From Tsukamurella conjunctivitidis (GTDB lineage: Bacteria; Actinomycetota; Actinomycetes; Mycobacteriales; Mycobacteriaceae): a stretch of DNA of 64,000 nucleotides. The notes under the pieces were generated by a model. It had not been told where the DNA came from. It worked only from the letters and a program-made list of their open reading frames with translations, and made no database searches. Made by a program: the position numbers and the translations under genes. This document shows, in pieces, positions 54,307 through 64,000 of this stretch (within the stretch, counting starts at the first letter, position 1; the number at the start of each line of letters is the position of its first letter). The stretch covers positions 186,001-250,000 of the forward strand of contig NZ_VIGX01000001.1 in NCBI RefSeq assembly GCF_007858475.1, written 5' to 3'.

Positions 54307-55124
54307 CAGGCCACCTGACTCGGGAAGAACATCGTCTGCAGCTGGGTGAGCCCGAGGAAGGATAGGAAGATCAGGGTGATCGACAGGACCACCGACGAGT
54401 TCACGCCGTCGGCGACGCCGCGGGGACCGCCCGATGCCTCGAGGCCGCGGAGACCGGCGACGAGGCCGACGATCATCGCGCCGGTCTCGGCCTTGAGTAC
54501 GGCGAAGGCCAAGTCCGACGGTGCCGAGAAGGCGCCGAAGGAGGACCAGAAGCCGCCCGAGCTGAGGCCGAACTGCCAGACGGAGACGGTGAGGGCCACG
54601 ACCATCGCGACGGCCACGATCGCGACGAGCAGCATCGGCGCGATGATCATCAGCGCGAGCATGCGGGGTGCGATGAGGCGGGCGATCGGGTCGACGCCCA
54701 TGACCTGCATGGCCTGCAGCTCCTCGCGGACGGTCCGCGAGCCGAGGTCGGCGGCGATGGCGGAGGCGCAGACGCCGCCGAGGAGCACGCCCGTGGCGAG
54801 CGGGGCGCCCTGGCGGATGATCCCGATGCCGGACGCGGCGCCGACCAGGGAGTTCGCTCCGACCGTGTCGACGAGCGCACCGACCTGCACGGAGACGACC
54901 GCGCCGAACGGGATCGCCACCAGGATGGCCGGCAGGGTGGTGACCCGCAGCAGGGTCACGGACTGGGTGATCATCTCGCCGACCGCGAAGTTCCGCTTCA
55001 GGACTCCGCGGAACGTCCACGCGATGATCTCGCCGGCGAGCACCACCGAGCGTCCGATCGTGGACAGGCTCTTGGTGAAGATCGCGGCCAACCGGTACAA
55101 CCGGTACAGCGCCGCGGCCCTCAC
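54306..55124 (-). CDS. yrbE4A: YrbE4A, MlaE-type permease of the Mce4 importer
   Basis: The 272-aa MlaE-family permease has membrane segments and the loop LGSRTVREELQAMQVMGVDPIARLIAPRMLAL, the EE-x6-MG-type coupling site. The GTG start has a GGAGG ribosome site upstream. It is the first gene of the mce4 operon. The KstR box at 55201 is 76 bases upstream, and a short hairpin (CCTCTC with GAGAGG, 55155-55175) lies in the leader. Confidence 0.92.
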   Translation of the reverse strand: MRAAALYRLYRLAAIFTKSLSTIGRSVVLAGEIIAWTFRGVLKRNFAVGEMITQSVTLLRVTTLPAILVAIPFGAVVSVQVGALVDTVGANSLVGAASGIGIIRQGAPLATGVLLGGVCASAIAADLGSRTVREELQAMQVMGVDPIARLIAPRMLALMIIAPMLLVAIVAVAMVVALTVSVWQFGLSSGGFWSSFGAFSAPSDLAFAVLKAETGAMIVGLVAGLRGLEASGGPRGVADGVNSSVVLSITLIFLSFLGLTQLQTMFFPSQVA

Positions 55125-55200
55125 GCCGGGCCTCCGAATACCACCATCGGGTGTCCTCTCCTCATTTTCGAGAGGAGCGTATCAACTGCCGGGGCAAAAC

Positions 55201-55214
55201 TAGTACGTGTTTCA
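55201..55214. promoter_or_regulatory. KstR operator of the mce4 operon
   Basis: TAGTACGTGTTTCA fits the consensus except for T in AAC (reads TAC). It lies between kstR and yrbE4A, as expected for the main mce4 promoter. Confidence 0.75.
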
Positions 55215-55252
55215 GTTTTTCCTTGGTCTACCCGACGTGACCTGCGCGGTTG

Positions 55253-55876
55253 TCAGTCCTTGATGAGGAGATCGACGGCCACGGAGAGCCGCTTCTGCAC
55301 CTCGGTGGCCGATGCGCGGTGTGTCACCCATGCAACCAGGTTCGCCATCCATACATCGGCGATGAGGTGGAACGTATCGCGCTGCCGCTCGTCCGGGTCC
55401 TCCACGCCGAGCGCATGCGCGAACATGTCCTCGAGGAGGCGGCCCACCCGCTCCACCTCGGCGGCGGCCGTGGCGTCGGCGAACATGAAGGCACGCACCA
55501 TCGCCTCGGTGAGCAGCGGAGCCCGCTGCAGAGCCTCGGTGTTGCGGTCCAGCACGAACATCAGGCGCTCGGCTGCGGTATCGCCCGGGATCTGCACCTT
55601 CCCGATCCGCTCACCCGCGCGCTCGAACTGGCTCACCAGGCCCGCGACCAACAGATGCACCTTCGACGGGAAGTATCGATACAGGGTGCCCAGCGCCACG
55701 TCGGCCTTCTTCGCCACCGCCCGCATCTGCACCGCGTCGTATCCGCCCTTACGGGCCAGTGCCAGCGTGGCGTCGATGATGCGCTTGCGCCGCTCCCGCT
55801 GGCCCGCGGTATCGAGATCCTCCCGTGTCGGGGAAGGAGCGGTGGCGGTGGCGGCGGGGGTGCCTTCGGGCGGCAT
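55253..55876 (-). CDS. kstR: KstR, TetR-family repressor of cholesterol catabolism
   Basis: The 207-aa TetR regulator has the HTH RKRIIDATLALARKGGYDAVQMRAVAKKADVALGTLYRYFPSKVHLLVAGL, nearly identical in form to mycobacterial KstR. Its ligand-binding region includes LTEAMVRAFMFADATAAAEVERVGRLLEDMF. KstR is released by steroid-CoA thioesters and represses the upper cholesterol genes. The N-terminal 25 residues are a flexible Pro/Thr/Ala region. A KstR-type box lies about 80 bases before the start, which suggests autoregulation. It is upstream of mce4 on the same strand. Confidence 0.94.
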   Translation of the reverse strand: MPPEGTPAATATAPSPTREDLDTAGQRERRKRIIDATLALARKGGYDAVQMRAVAKKADVALGTLYRYFPSKVHLLVAGLVSQFERAGERIGKVQIPGDTAAERLMFVLDRNTEALQRAPLLTEAMVRAFMFADATAAAEVERVGRLLEDMFAHALGVEDPDERQRDTFHLIADVWMANLVAWVTHRASATEVQKRLSVAVDLLIKD

Positions 55877-55952
55877 GGGTGGTCACCTCGGAATCTCTTC
55901 GGCCGCCGGCGGGTGTCCGGACGGTCGGGTCGCATGTTGATGTCGCGACAAT

Positions 55953-55966
55953 TGAAACAGGTTTTC
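55953..55966. promoter_or_regulatory. KstR operator upstream of kstR
   Basis: TGAAACAGGTTTTC matches the consensus except for the last base. It is 77-90 bases from the kstR start. Confidence 0.75.
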
Positions 55967-56022
55967 GTGCCGGACCTGTGCTTTCCGCTCCGGTTCGGTC
56001 GAAGATCACACGATCCGCGACG

Positions 56023-57934
<1,912 letters not shown>

Positions 57935-57938
<4 letters not shown>

Positions 57939-58504
57939 ACGTCACGCCGCTGCCGATCGCCGGCGCCTTCGTGCTCGACCCGATCGTCCGCCCGGACCCG
58001 CGCGGCGAGTTCTTCGAGCTGTTCAAGGCCTCTGCCTTCCGCGAGGCCACCGGCCATGATCTCGTCGTCGCGCAGACCAATGTCTCGGTCAATCGCGTGG
58101 GTGCGGTGCGCGGCATCCACTACGCCGATGTCCCACCCGGGCAGGCGAAGCTGGTCGCGTGCCTGCACGGGGCCGTCCTCGACGTGATCGTGGATCTGCG
58201 TGTCGGTTCGCCCACGTTCGGCGCCGTGGAGACGGTGCGCCTCGATTCCGAGGGCCACCGCACGGTCTACCTCGCGGAGGGTCTGGGCCACGGCTTCTGC
58301 GCGCTCACGGACGGCGCCGTCGTCGCCTATCACGTCTCCTCCGAGTACAACCCGTCGGCCGAACACGGGGTCGACCCGCTGGACGCGGAACTGAACATCG
58401 CCTGGCCCGACGATGTAGCGCCGATCCTGTCCGAGAAGGACACGGCGGCACCATCACTGGCGGAGGCACTCGCCGCCGGCGCGTTGCCGCGCTGGCTAGG
58501 CTGA
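57935..58504 (+). CDS. rmlC: RmlC, dTDP-4-keto-6-deoxyglucose 3,5-epimerase
   Basis: The 189-aa cupin has [21 protein letters not shown], the [43 protein letters not shown] block with the catalytic His, [38 protein letters not shown], and an acidic-Trp-rich tail. Its GTG start overlaps rmlA, so the two are translated together. The 3' end overlaps the convergent sigma factor gene by 9 bases. Confidence 0.93.
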
Positions 58505-59800
58505 CGGATCCGCCCCTGCCGCACGGCTCTCCGCGGCCCGCCGGGCCAGCAGGGTGCGCTCGCCGTCGTTGCGGGTGCGACGGGCGGCCTCGTCGAACTG
58601 CTCGGCCGCAGCTGCGTGTCGCGCGGACCGGGCGAGCAGGTCGCCGCGGACGCTCGGGACGAGCGGGGCGTCGCCCAGGGCCGCCGGGTCGACGGCGTCG
58701 AGCACCGTCAGGCCGGCCTCGGGGCCGAACGCCCGGCCGTGCGCCACAGCACGGTTGACCTCGACGACCGGACCGGGCGCGGCCTCCGCCAGCGCGTCGT
58801 AAAGGCGGGCGATCCGGGGCCAGTCGGTGTCGGCGGGGGTTGCCGCGCGGGCGTGCTGTGCGGCGATCGCGGCCTGCAGGAAGTACCGGCCCACCGGGAC
58901 ACCCCGGGCGGCCAGTTCCTCGGCGCGGCCGAGTGCCGCCAGGCCCCGTCGGATCAGGAGCCGGTCCCAGCGGTCCCGGTCCTGATCGTCGAGGAGCACC
59001 GGGGCGCCGCCGGCATCGGTGCGGGCGTCGATGCGGGAGCCCTGGAGTTCGACGAGCGCCTGTAGGCCGTGGGTCTCGGGCTCGCCGGGCGCGAGCTCGG
59101 CGAGCATGCGGGCCAACCGGATCCCCTCGCGGGCGAGGTCGGGTCGCATCCAGTCGTCGCCGGTGGCGGCCGAGTAGCCCTCGGTGAAGATCAGATAGAC
59201 GACGGCCATGACGTCGTCCAGGCGGCGGGTGCGTTCTTCGCCGGTGGGGAGCTCGAACTCGGCGCGGGCGGTGGTGAGCGTCTTCTTAGCGCGGGAGATG
59301 CGCTGTCCCATCGTCTTCTCGGGGACCAGGAAGCCGCGGGCGATCTCGGCGGTGGTGAGCCCGCCGACCACGCGGAGCGTGAGGGCCGCCCGCGACTCGG
59401 GGGTGAGCGCCGGGTGGCAGGACAGGAAGATCAGGCGCAGCGCGTCGTCTTCGATGAAGTCGACCTGCGCGTCGAGGTCGGGCATACCGTCGTCCTCCCG
59501 CAGGCCGCGGCCGATCTCCTCGGTCTTGCGGCGCAGGGTCTCGGCGCGCCGGATCGAGTCGACGCCGCGCCGTTTCGCGGTGGTCATGAGCCACGCGGCC
59601 GGGTTGTCGGGGATGCCCTTCTCCGGCCACTGCTCCAGCGCGGCGACCAGCGCGTCCTGCGCCAGATCCTCCGCGAGCTGGATGCTGCGGGTCATGCGGG
59701 TGAGCGCGCCGACGAGGCGCGTGGATTCGGCCCGCCAGGTGGCGGTGATCGCTTCGGCGGTGGTCCCGGCTGGCACGTCGACCAGCGTAGGCGGGACCAC
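58496..59800 (-). CDS. ECF42-type sigma factor with C-terminal helical-repeat domain
   Basis: The 434-aa protein has sigma region 2 (STRLVGALTRMTRSIQLAEDLAQDALVAALEQWP) and region 4 (ESRAALTLRVVGGLTTAEIARGFLVPEKTMGQRISRAKKTL). A C-terminal helical TPR-like domain of about 230 residues is typical of the ECF42 group. Such factors have no anti-sigma factor and are usually encoded beside DGPF-type proteins; here that gene lies 22 bases upstream. The GTG start at 59800 is one option; other GTG codons follow within the first 10 residues. Confidence 0.85.
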   Translation of the reverse strand: MVPPTLVDVPAGTTAEAITATWRAESTRLVGALTRMTRSIQLAEDLAQDALVAALEQWPEKGIPDNPAAWLMTTAKRRGVDSIRRAETLRRKTEEIGRGLREDDGMPDLDAQVDFIEDDALRLIFLSCHPALTPESRAALTLRVVGGLTTAEIARGFLVPEKTMGQRISRAKKTLTTARAEFELPTGEERTRRLDDVMAVVYLIFTEGYSAATGDDWMRPDLAREGIRLARMLAELAPGEPETHGLQALVELQGSRIDARTDAGGAPVLLDDQDRDRWDRLLIRRGLAALGRAEELAARGVPVGRYFLQAAIAAQHARAATPADTDWPRIARLYDALAEAAPGPVVEVNRAVAHGRAFGPEAGLTVLDAVDPAALGDAPLVPSVRGDLLARSARHAAAAEQFDEAARRTRNDGERTLLARRAAESRAAGADPSA

Positions 59801-59822
59801 CGCCGGCGTCAGGTGTCCGCGG

Positions 59823-60206
59823 TCAGGCGTCCGACGGGGTGGGCGGCTCGTCGGAGATCTGGCGGAGCGTGGAGACCATGTTCAGCTCCGGCCAGTGGGT
59901 GGCGTGCAACTGCGCGAACTCCTCCGACGCGGCGATCGCCTCCTCGAGGGTGTCGTACTGCAGCAACGACCAGCCGCCGACGACCTCCTTCGTCTCGGCG
60001 TACGGGCCGTCGACCCGGGTGATCTCGCCCTTGCGGACGACGAAGTTCACGGCGTCCTCCGTGCCGTACAGGCCGCCACCGTCGAGGAAGTGGCCGGCCG
60101 CGGCCTGCTCGCCGATGTAGACGTCCATCGCGTCGAAGAGCGCCTTCGGCGGTGCGCCGACCTCCGGGCCCTCCGCCATCCGTACGAATCCCATGAAACG
60201 AGGCAT
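59823..60206 (-). CDS. DGPF/YCII-related small protein, partner of the ECF42 sigma factor
   Basis: The 127-aa alpha/beta-barrel protein has the family motif VDGPYAETKEVVGGW and a preceding GGGLYGTEDAVNFVVRKGEI strand pair. The YCII fold binds small compounds, but its function is unknown. The gene directly precedes the sigma gene, and both are commonly auto-induced by ECF42. A hairpin after the upstream peptidase gene separates the pair from it. Confidence 0.87.
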   Translation of the reverse strand: MPRFMGFVRMAEGPEVGAPPKALFDAMDVYIGEQAAAGHFLDGGGLYGTEDAVNFVVRKGEITRVDGPYAETKEVVGGWSLLQYDTLEEAIAASEEFAQLHATHWPELNMVSTLRQISDEPPTPSDA

Positions 60207-60252
60207 ATCGATCAGTCCTTCTTCTGTGGTGTGAGCGTGTCTCGTACAGGCG

Positions 60253-60278
60253 TCGAACGGGACGACCCCGTTTCGACA
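60253..60278 (-). terminator. Hairpin after the M1 peptidase gene
   Basis: On the minus strand GTCGAAACGGGG pairs with CCGTTCGAC-type sequence (60253-60262 with 60268-60278, one bulged base) around a 4-nt loop. It lies about 50 bases after the peptidase stop. Confidence 0.45.
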
Positions 60279-60330
60279 CCATCCCCACAGAAATTCTCCG
60301 CCGCCTCGCGGACGGACGGGCCGGATCGGG

Positions 60331-61698
60331 TCAGAGAGCGGTGAGCACCGGCAGCGGCGGCAGTGCGGCCTCGTACAGCCAGGCCCGCCAGAGGTCGCGC
60401 AGCGGCTCCGGGCTGTACTTCGCGACGAGGGTGATGAGGTCCTCGGTCGTGACCGACTGATGCGCGAACTCGGCGGTCCACTCGTGGAGCATCGAGAAGA
60501 ACGCCGGGTCGCCGAGGGCGACGCGGACCGCGTGCACGGTCAGCGCGCCGCGTTTGTACACCCGGTCGTCGAACATCAGGTCCGGGCCGGGATCGCCGAC
60601 CACGATGTCGGCGCGCGAGGCCGCGAGCTTCGCGTAGTAGCGCGCCGCCATCTGCTGCGTGGTCGCCTCGCCGCACTCCTGCGCCCACAGCCACTCCGAG
60701 TAGCAGGCGAATCCCTCGTGCAGCCAGATGTCCTTCCACCGCGTCAGCGTCAGCGAGTTGCCGAACCACTGGTGTGCCAGCTCGTGCGCGACGAGCCGTT
60801 CCGCATCGCGCGTGCCGTCGCAGTGGTTGGCCCCGAAGATCGAGACGGTCTGCGCCTCGACGGGGATCTCCAGGGTGTCGTCGGTGACCACGACGGTGTA
60901 CTCGGGGAACGGGTACGGGCCGAACCAGCGGGTGAAGGCACGCATGATGCGTTCCTGGTTGCCGAAGCTGCGCTGGAAGTCGGAGGTGAGGCGAGCGGGC
61001 ACGGCGGCGCGGATCGGCACCGGCTTCTCGGCGACCTTGAGCACGTCGTAGCTGCCGATCTGGATGGTGGCGAGGTACGAGGCCATCGGCGCCGCCTGCT
61101 CGTAGACCCACGTGGTGTGCGCCGCCGAGACCTTGCGAGAGACGAGTCTGCCGTTGGAGACCACGCGGTACGGCGAATCGGTGGTGATCGCGATCCGGTA
61201 CGAGGCCTTGGAGGCGGGGTGGTCGTCGCACGGGAACCACGACGGTGCGCCGCTCGGCTGCGAGGCGACGATGACGCCCTCCGACAGCTCCTCCCAGCCG
61301 ACCTCACCCCAGGTCGAGCGGATCGGACGCGGGGTGCCCGCGTAGCGGATGGAGATCGTCATCGCCGCGCCGGCGGGGACCTCGTTCGCGAGCGTGAGCT
61401 CCAGCTTGCCTCCGCGTTGGGAGTACCGCTGGGGACGGCGGCCGTTGACCGCGATCTTGGACGCGGTCAGCGCATCGGAGAGGTCGATCGCGAACCGCTT
61501 GAGCGGCTCATTCGCTGTGGCGGTGATCTCCGCCTTGCCGTCGAGGCGGTTGCTCTCGACCTTGTACGTCAGCTCGAGGTCGTACCGCGAGACCCGGTAG
61601 CCGGGATTGCCGTGGCCGGGGATGTAGGGGTCCACCGCGCGCGCGTGCTGCGGATTCGGTGCGGCGACGATCTTCGGCTTGGCCGATTTGCGCACCAC
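60331..61698 (-). CDS. M1-family metallopeptidase
   Basis: The 455-aa protein has the zinc motif HELAHQW (305-311) with the third ligand Glu328 in WLHEGFACYSEW. Upstream, where aminopeptidase N has GAMEN, it reads PVEAQTVSIFG (about 280-290), so the exopeptidase signature is changed. An N-terminal beta-sandwich covers residues about 30-225, and there is no long C-terminal ERAP-type domain. These short actinobacterial M1 proteins have unknown substrates. No signal peptide is seen, so a cytoplasmic site is likely. Confidence 0.87.
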   Translation of the reverse strand: MVRKSAKPKIVAAPNPQHARAVDPYIPGHGNPGYRVSRYDLELTYKVESNRLDGKAEITATANEPLKRFAIDLSDALTASKIAVNGRRPQRYSQRGGKLELTLANEVPAGAAMTISIRYAGTPRPIRSTWGEVGWEELSEGVIVASQPSGAPSWFPCDDHPASKASYRIAITTDSPYRVVSNGRLVSRKVSAAHTTWVYEQAAPMASYLATIQIGSYDVLKVAEKPVPIRAAVPARLTSDFQRSFGNQERIMRAFTRWFGPYPFPEYTVVVTDDTLEIPVEAQTVSIFGANHCDGTRDAERLVAHELAHQWFGNSLTLTRWKDIWLHEGFACYSEWLWAQECGEATTQQMAARYYAKLAASRADIVVGDPGPDLMFDDRVYKRGALTVHAVRVALGDPAFFSMLHEWTAEFAHQSVTTEDLITLVAKYSPEPLRDLWRAWLYEAALPPLPVLTAL

Positions 61699-61732
61699 GG
61701 ATCCACTTCCTTCTCGCTCGGGGGTCGGGGGT

Positions 61733-62209
61733 TCACCTTACCGGCTTGCGCAGCGTCACGGTCGCGACGCCGCCGTGCGGCGCGGGTTCGGGATCGGAGA
61801 CGACGTAGCCGGCGCGCTCGTACGTGCGGATGTTGCGCTCGCTGCCCGCGCCGGTGAACATGATGAACTCCTCCGTGCCCTGCGGCGCGAGGGACTCCAT
61901 GAGCGAGATCAGTTCTGTGCCGAGCCCGCGACCCGCGAGGTCCGGCGCCACCATGACGCGCCCGATGTGCCAGCGGTGGCCCGCCTCGGCGCGGCCGCGG
62001 ACCGCGCCGATCAGGCGACCGTCGAGGCGCATGACGAAGGTCGCCCACTGCGAGGCCCACTGCAGGATGTCGTCGTGCGTCTCCGTCAGCGGCGGGATGG
62101 CGAGGCTGTCGTTGGCGATCGCCTCCTCCACCCAGCAGCACCGCTGCAGGACGAGCAGTTCCGCCACGTCGCTCGGCATGAACGGGGTGATCTCGAGCCC
62201 GTCGCTCAC
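61733..62209 (-). CDS. GNAT-family N-acetyltransferase
   Basis: The 158-aa GNAT protein has the acetyl-CoA binding block IGRVMVAPDLAGRGLGTELISLMESLAP and the later ERNIRTYERAGYVV strand-helix. I use the GTG at 62209 (VSDGLEITPFMPSDVAEL); an upstream GTG at 62242 would add 11 residues. It lies between the peptidase gene and the Pls-type gene on the same strand. Substrate unknown. Confidence 0.8.
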   Translation of the reverse strand: MSDGLEITPFMPSDVAELLVLQRCCWVEEAIANDSLAIPPLTETHDDILQWASQWATFVMRLDGRLIGAVRGRAEAGHRWHIGRVMVAPDLAGRGLGTELISLMESLAPQGTEEFIMFTGAGSERNIRTYERAGYVVSDPEPAPHGGVATVTLRKPVR

Positions 62210-62263
62210 GGGGGACCTTTCGTCGGAGGTGTCCGGTACCACCCTAGTGGCCGGACCGTCGGG

Positions 62264-64000
62264 CTAGTCGCGCTTGCGCTTGCCCTGGTTGAAGATCCAC
62301 GGCGAGATCGGATTGCCCTGCCACTTGGTGTTCGCCGGGACCGAGTCGCCGCGCATGACGAGTGAGGCCGGCCCGACGGTGGCACCGTCGCCCACCGACG
62401 ACGCGGGGAGCGCGACGCAGTGCGGGCCGAGTGTGGCGCCCTTGCCGAGGACCACGGTGTCCATCGCCATGATCCGGTCGTGGAACAGGTGCGTCTGCAC
62501 GACGCAGCCGCGGGAGACGGTGGCGGCGTCGCCGAGGGTCACGAGGTCGGCCTCGGGCAGCCAGTACGTCTCGCACCAGACGCCCCGGCCGATCTTCGCA
62601 CCGAGCATGCGCAGCCACAGGTTCAGGATCGGCGTGCCGGTGGCGGCGTGCGCGAACCACGGCGCGGCGACGCACTCGACGAAGGCGTCGGAGAGCTCGT
62701 TGCGCCACACGAAGGAGGACCACAGCGGGTGCTCCTCGCGGCCGATCCGGCCGACCACCAGCCACTTCGCCGCGGCGGCGACACAGCACGCGATCGCGCC
62801 GGCGACGAGCAGCGTCACGCCCGAGAGCAGCGCCGCGAGCCACCAGCCGACGTTGATCGCGAAGTAGTTCAGCGCGACCAGTGTCGCCAGGCCCAGGCCG
62901 AAGCTGACGAAGACCGCGAGCAGGCGCGCCGTCTCGACGGAGCCGCGCGCCATGCGCAGGCCGAGCGACGGGTTGTAGGTGAACGTCGAATCGGTGTTGC
63001 CGGCGGTGCGGCGCAGCCGGACCGGGGGAGAGCCGAGCCAGGAGCTGCCGCTCTTCGCCTTCGACGGGGTGGCGCTCAGCACGGCCACCAGGCCGTCCTT
63101 GGGCACCCGTCGTCCCGGCCCCGTCATCCCGGAGTTGCCGAGGAAGGCGCGCTTGCCGATCTTGGCCTCGTCGATGCGCATCCAGCCGCCGCCGAGCTCG
63201 TAGCTGCCGACCATCGTGTCGTCGGCGAGGAAGGAGCCGTCGCCGATCGTGGTGAACTTGGGAATCACCATCGCGGTGGAGATCTCGGCGTCCTTGCCCA
63301 CCGTGGTGCCCAGCATGCGGAACCAGATCGGCGTCAGCAGCGAGGCGTACAGCGGGAACAGGAAGGTGCGGGCGGCGTCCATGAGCCGCTCGGTGGCCCA
63401 CACCTGCCAGCCGACGCGGCTGCGGACGGCGTGGTAACCGGGCTTGAGGCCGATCGCGAGCAACCGGACCGCGATGAGCGTGAGTAGCGCGTACACGGCG
63501 AGCGAGACGATCACGGCGATCGGCAGGATCGCCAGCGCGTGCAGCGCGGCCTCCTTGAGGTACGCGTCGTCGCGGACGAACCAGCCGATCAGCGCGAGGC
63601 CCGCGCCGATCGCGACCATGGGCAGGCCGGCCAGCAGGATCGAGCTGACGCCGTAGACGAACACCCAGTAGGGCTTGCGCGGCGGTCGATCGGCGGGCCA
63701 CGGGTGCTCGGCCTTGCCGATCTTCTCCGCGGGGGAGCCCGCCCAGTGCTGCTTCGCTTTGACCTTCCCGAAGACCGCGGAGCCGGGCCCGATCTCGGCG
63801 CGGCGGCCGATCTTCGCGCCGGGCAGCAGCGTCGAGCGCGCCCCGATCGACGCCTCCTCACCGATGCTGATCGCGCCGATGTGCAGTTCGTCGCCGTCCA
63901 AGTAGTGCCCGGCGAGGTCGACCTCGGGCTCGACCGACGCATGGTCGCCCAGTTCGAGCATGCCCGTGACCGGCGGCAGCGCGTGCAGGTCGACGCCCCG
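62264..64000 (-). CDS. Pls/PosA-type C-terminal acyltransferase/membrane protein, truncated by window edge
   Basis: The 3' part of a large gene; at least 578 codons remain open to the window end, and the ATG at 63961 is internal. It combines left-handed beta-helix hexapeptide repeats (IGEEASIGARSTLLPGAKIGRRAEIGPGSAVFG; a second set near SVGDGATVGPASLVMRGDSVP) with about six membrane helices, including VFVYGVSSILLAGLPMVAIGAGLALIGWFV and LHALAILPIAVIVSLAVYALL. This C-terminal module is typical of Pls/PosA family non-ribosomal peptide synthetase-like proteins, which make polymeric amino-acid compounds such as epsilon-poly-lysine. Whether an adenylation domain is upstream cannot be seen. Confidence 0.75.
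   Translation of the reverse strand, partial: RGVDLHALPPVTGMLELGDHASVEPEVDLAGHYLDGDELHIGAISIGEEASIGARSTLLPGAKIGRRAEIGPGSAVFGKVKAKQHWAGSPAEKIGKAEHPWPADRPPRKPYWVFVYGVSSILLAGLPMVAIGAGLALIGWFVRDDAYLKEAALHALAILPIAVIVSLAVYALLTLIAVRLLAIGLKPGYHAVRSRVGWQVWATERLMDAARTFLFPLYASLLTPIWFRMLGTTVGKDAEISTAMVIPKFTTIGDGSFLADDTMVGSYELGGGWMRIDEAKIGKRAFLGNSGMTGPGRRVPKDGLVAVLSATPSKAKSGSSWLGSPPVRLRRTAGNTDSTFTYNPSLGLRMARGSVETARLLAVFVSFGLGLATLVALNYFAINVGWWLAALLSGVTLLVAGAIACCVAAAAKWLVVGRIGREEHPLWSSFVWRNELSDAFVECVAAPWFAHAATGTPILNLWLRMLGAKIGRGVWCETYWLPEADLVTLGDAATVSRGCVVQTHLFHDRIMAMDTVVLGKGATLGPHCVALPASSVGDGATVGPASLVMRGDSVPANTKWQGNPISPWIFNQGKRKRD

Noticed and set aside
55154-55176. Short hairpin TCCTCTC/GAGAGGA as terminator of kstR
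   Set aside because: Only 7 bp with a 9-nt loop and no T run in the direction of kstR transcription; it is more likely part of the mce4 leader or chance.

Overview
The window is about 70% GC, with tightly packed and often overlapping genes. It fits a mycolic-acid actinobacterium (Mycobacteriales; a Tsukamurella-, Gordonia- or Rhodococcus-like genome is my inference). The gene content is mainly a sterol (cholesterol and phytosterol) catabolic island. It carries mce4 steroid import genes, the regulator gene kstR, many steroid beta-oxidation genes, ring C/D genes (ipdABC, echA20, a fadA6 fragment) and enzymes for the last steps of ring A/B breakdown (hsaE, hsaF, hsaG). I saw no rRNA, tRNA, CRISPR array, insertion sequence or phage gene.

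Layout. 1-5.1 kb: fadA6 tail, an MspA-type porin, then ipdC-ipdB-ipdA-echA20 on the minus strand. 5.1-10.6 kb: three SDR genes, fadA5 and cyp125. 10.7-12.0 kb: a chloramphenicol-type MFS exporter. 12.0-22.8 kb: ltp3-ltp4-DUF35, a divergent acyl-CoA ligase, echA19, a nitronate-monooxygenase/PPOX/unknown operon, an F420-type oxidoreductase and an aldehyde dehydrogenase. 22.9-29.6 kb: non-steroid genes (BTAD/NB-ARC regulator, DrrAB-like ABC exporter, DNA ligase B). 29.6-37.6 kb: fadE26-fadE27-GMC oxidoreductase-fadD17, divergent from hsd4A-SDR-SnoaL. 37.5-44.0 kb: a regulator-rich segment (TetR, quinone oxidoreductase, IclR, TetR-P450) and hsaG-hsaF. 44.1-56 kb: ferredoxin, hsaE, fadE34, mce4F-A, yrbE4B-A and kstR, all minus strand. 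56-64 kb: rmlB, rmlA-rmlC, an ECF42-type sigma factor with its DGPF partner, an M1 metallopeptidase, a GNAT protein and a Pls/PosA-type membrane protein cut by the window edge.

How the genes work together. I read 14-bp KstR-type boxes (consensus TnnAACnnGTTnnA) by eye in front of echA20/SDR, fadA5, cyp125, DUF35/ligase, echA19/NMO, LLM/ALDH, fadE26/hsd4A, hsaE, yrbE4A and kstR. One KstR2-type box lies in front of echA20. The implied flow is Mce4 import, C26 oxidation by CYP125, CoA activation, side-chain beta-oxidation (FadE26/27, FadE34, EchA19, Hsd4A, FadA5), aldol cleavage of C24-branched chains (Ltp3/Ltp4/DUF35), then ring C/D opening (EchA20, IpdAB, FadA6) and final hydration, aldol and aldehyde steps (HsaE, HsaF, HsaG). 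The dehydrogenases and oxidases next to KstR boxes that lack an assigned steroid role (GMC oxidoreductase, GabD2-like aldehyde dehydrogenase, NMO/PPOX/unknown operon) are the best places to look for new biology. A TetR-P450 pair with a perfect palindromic operator facing hsaGF is another.
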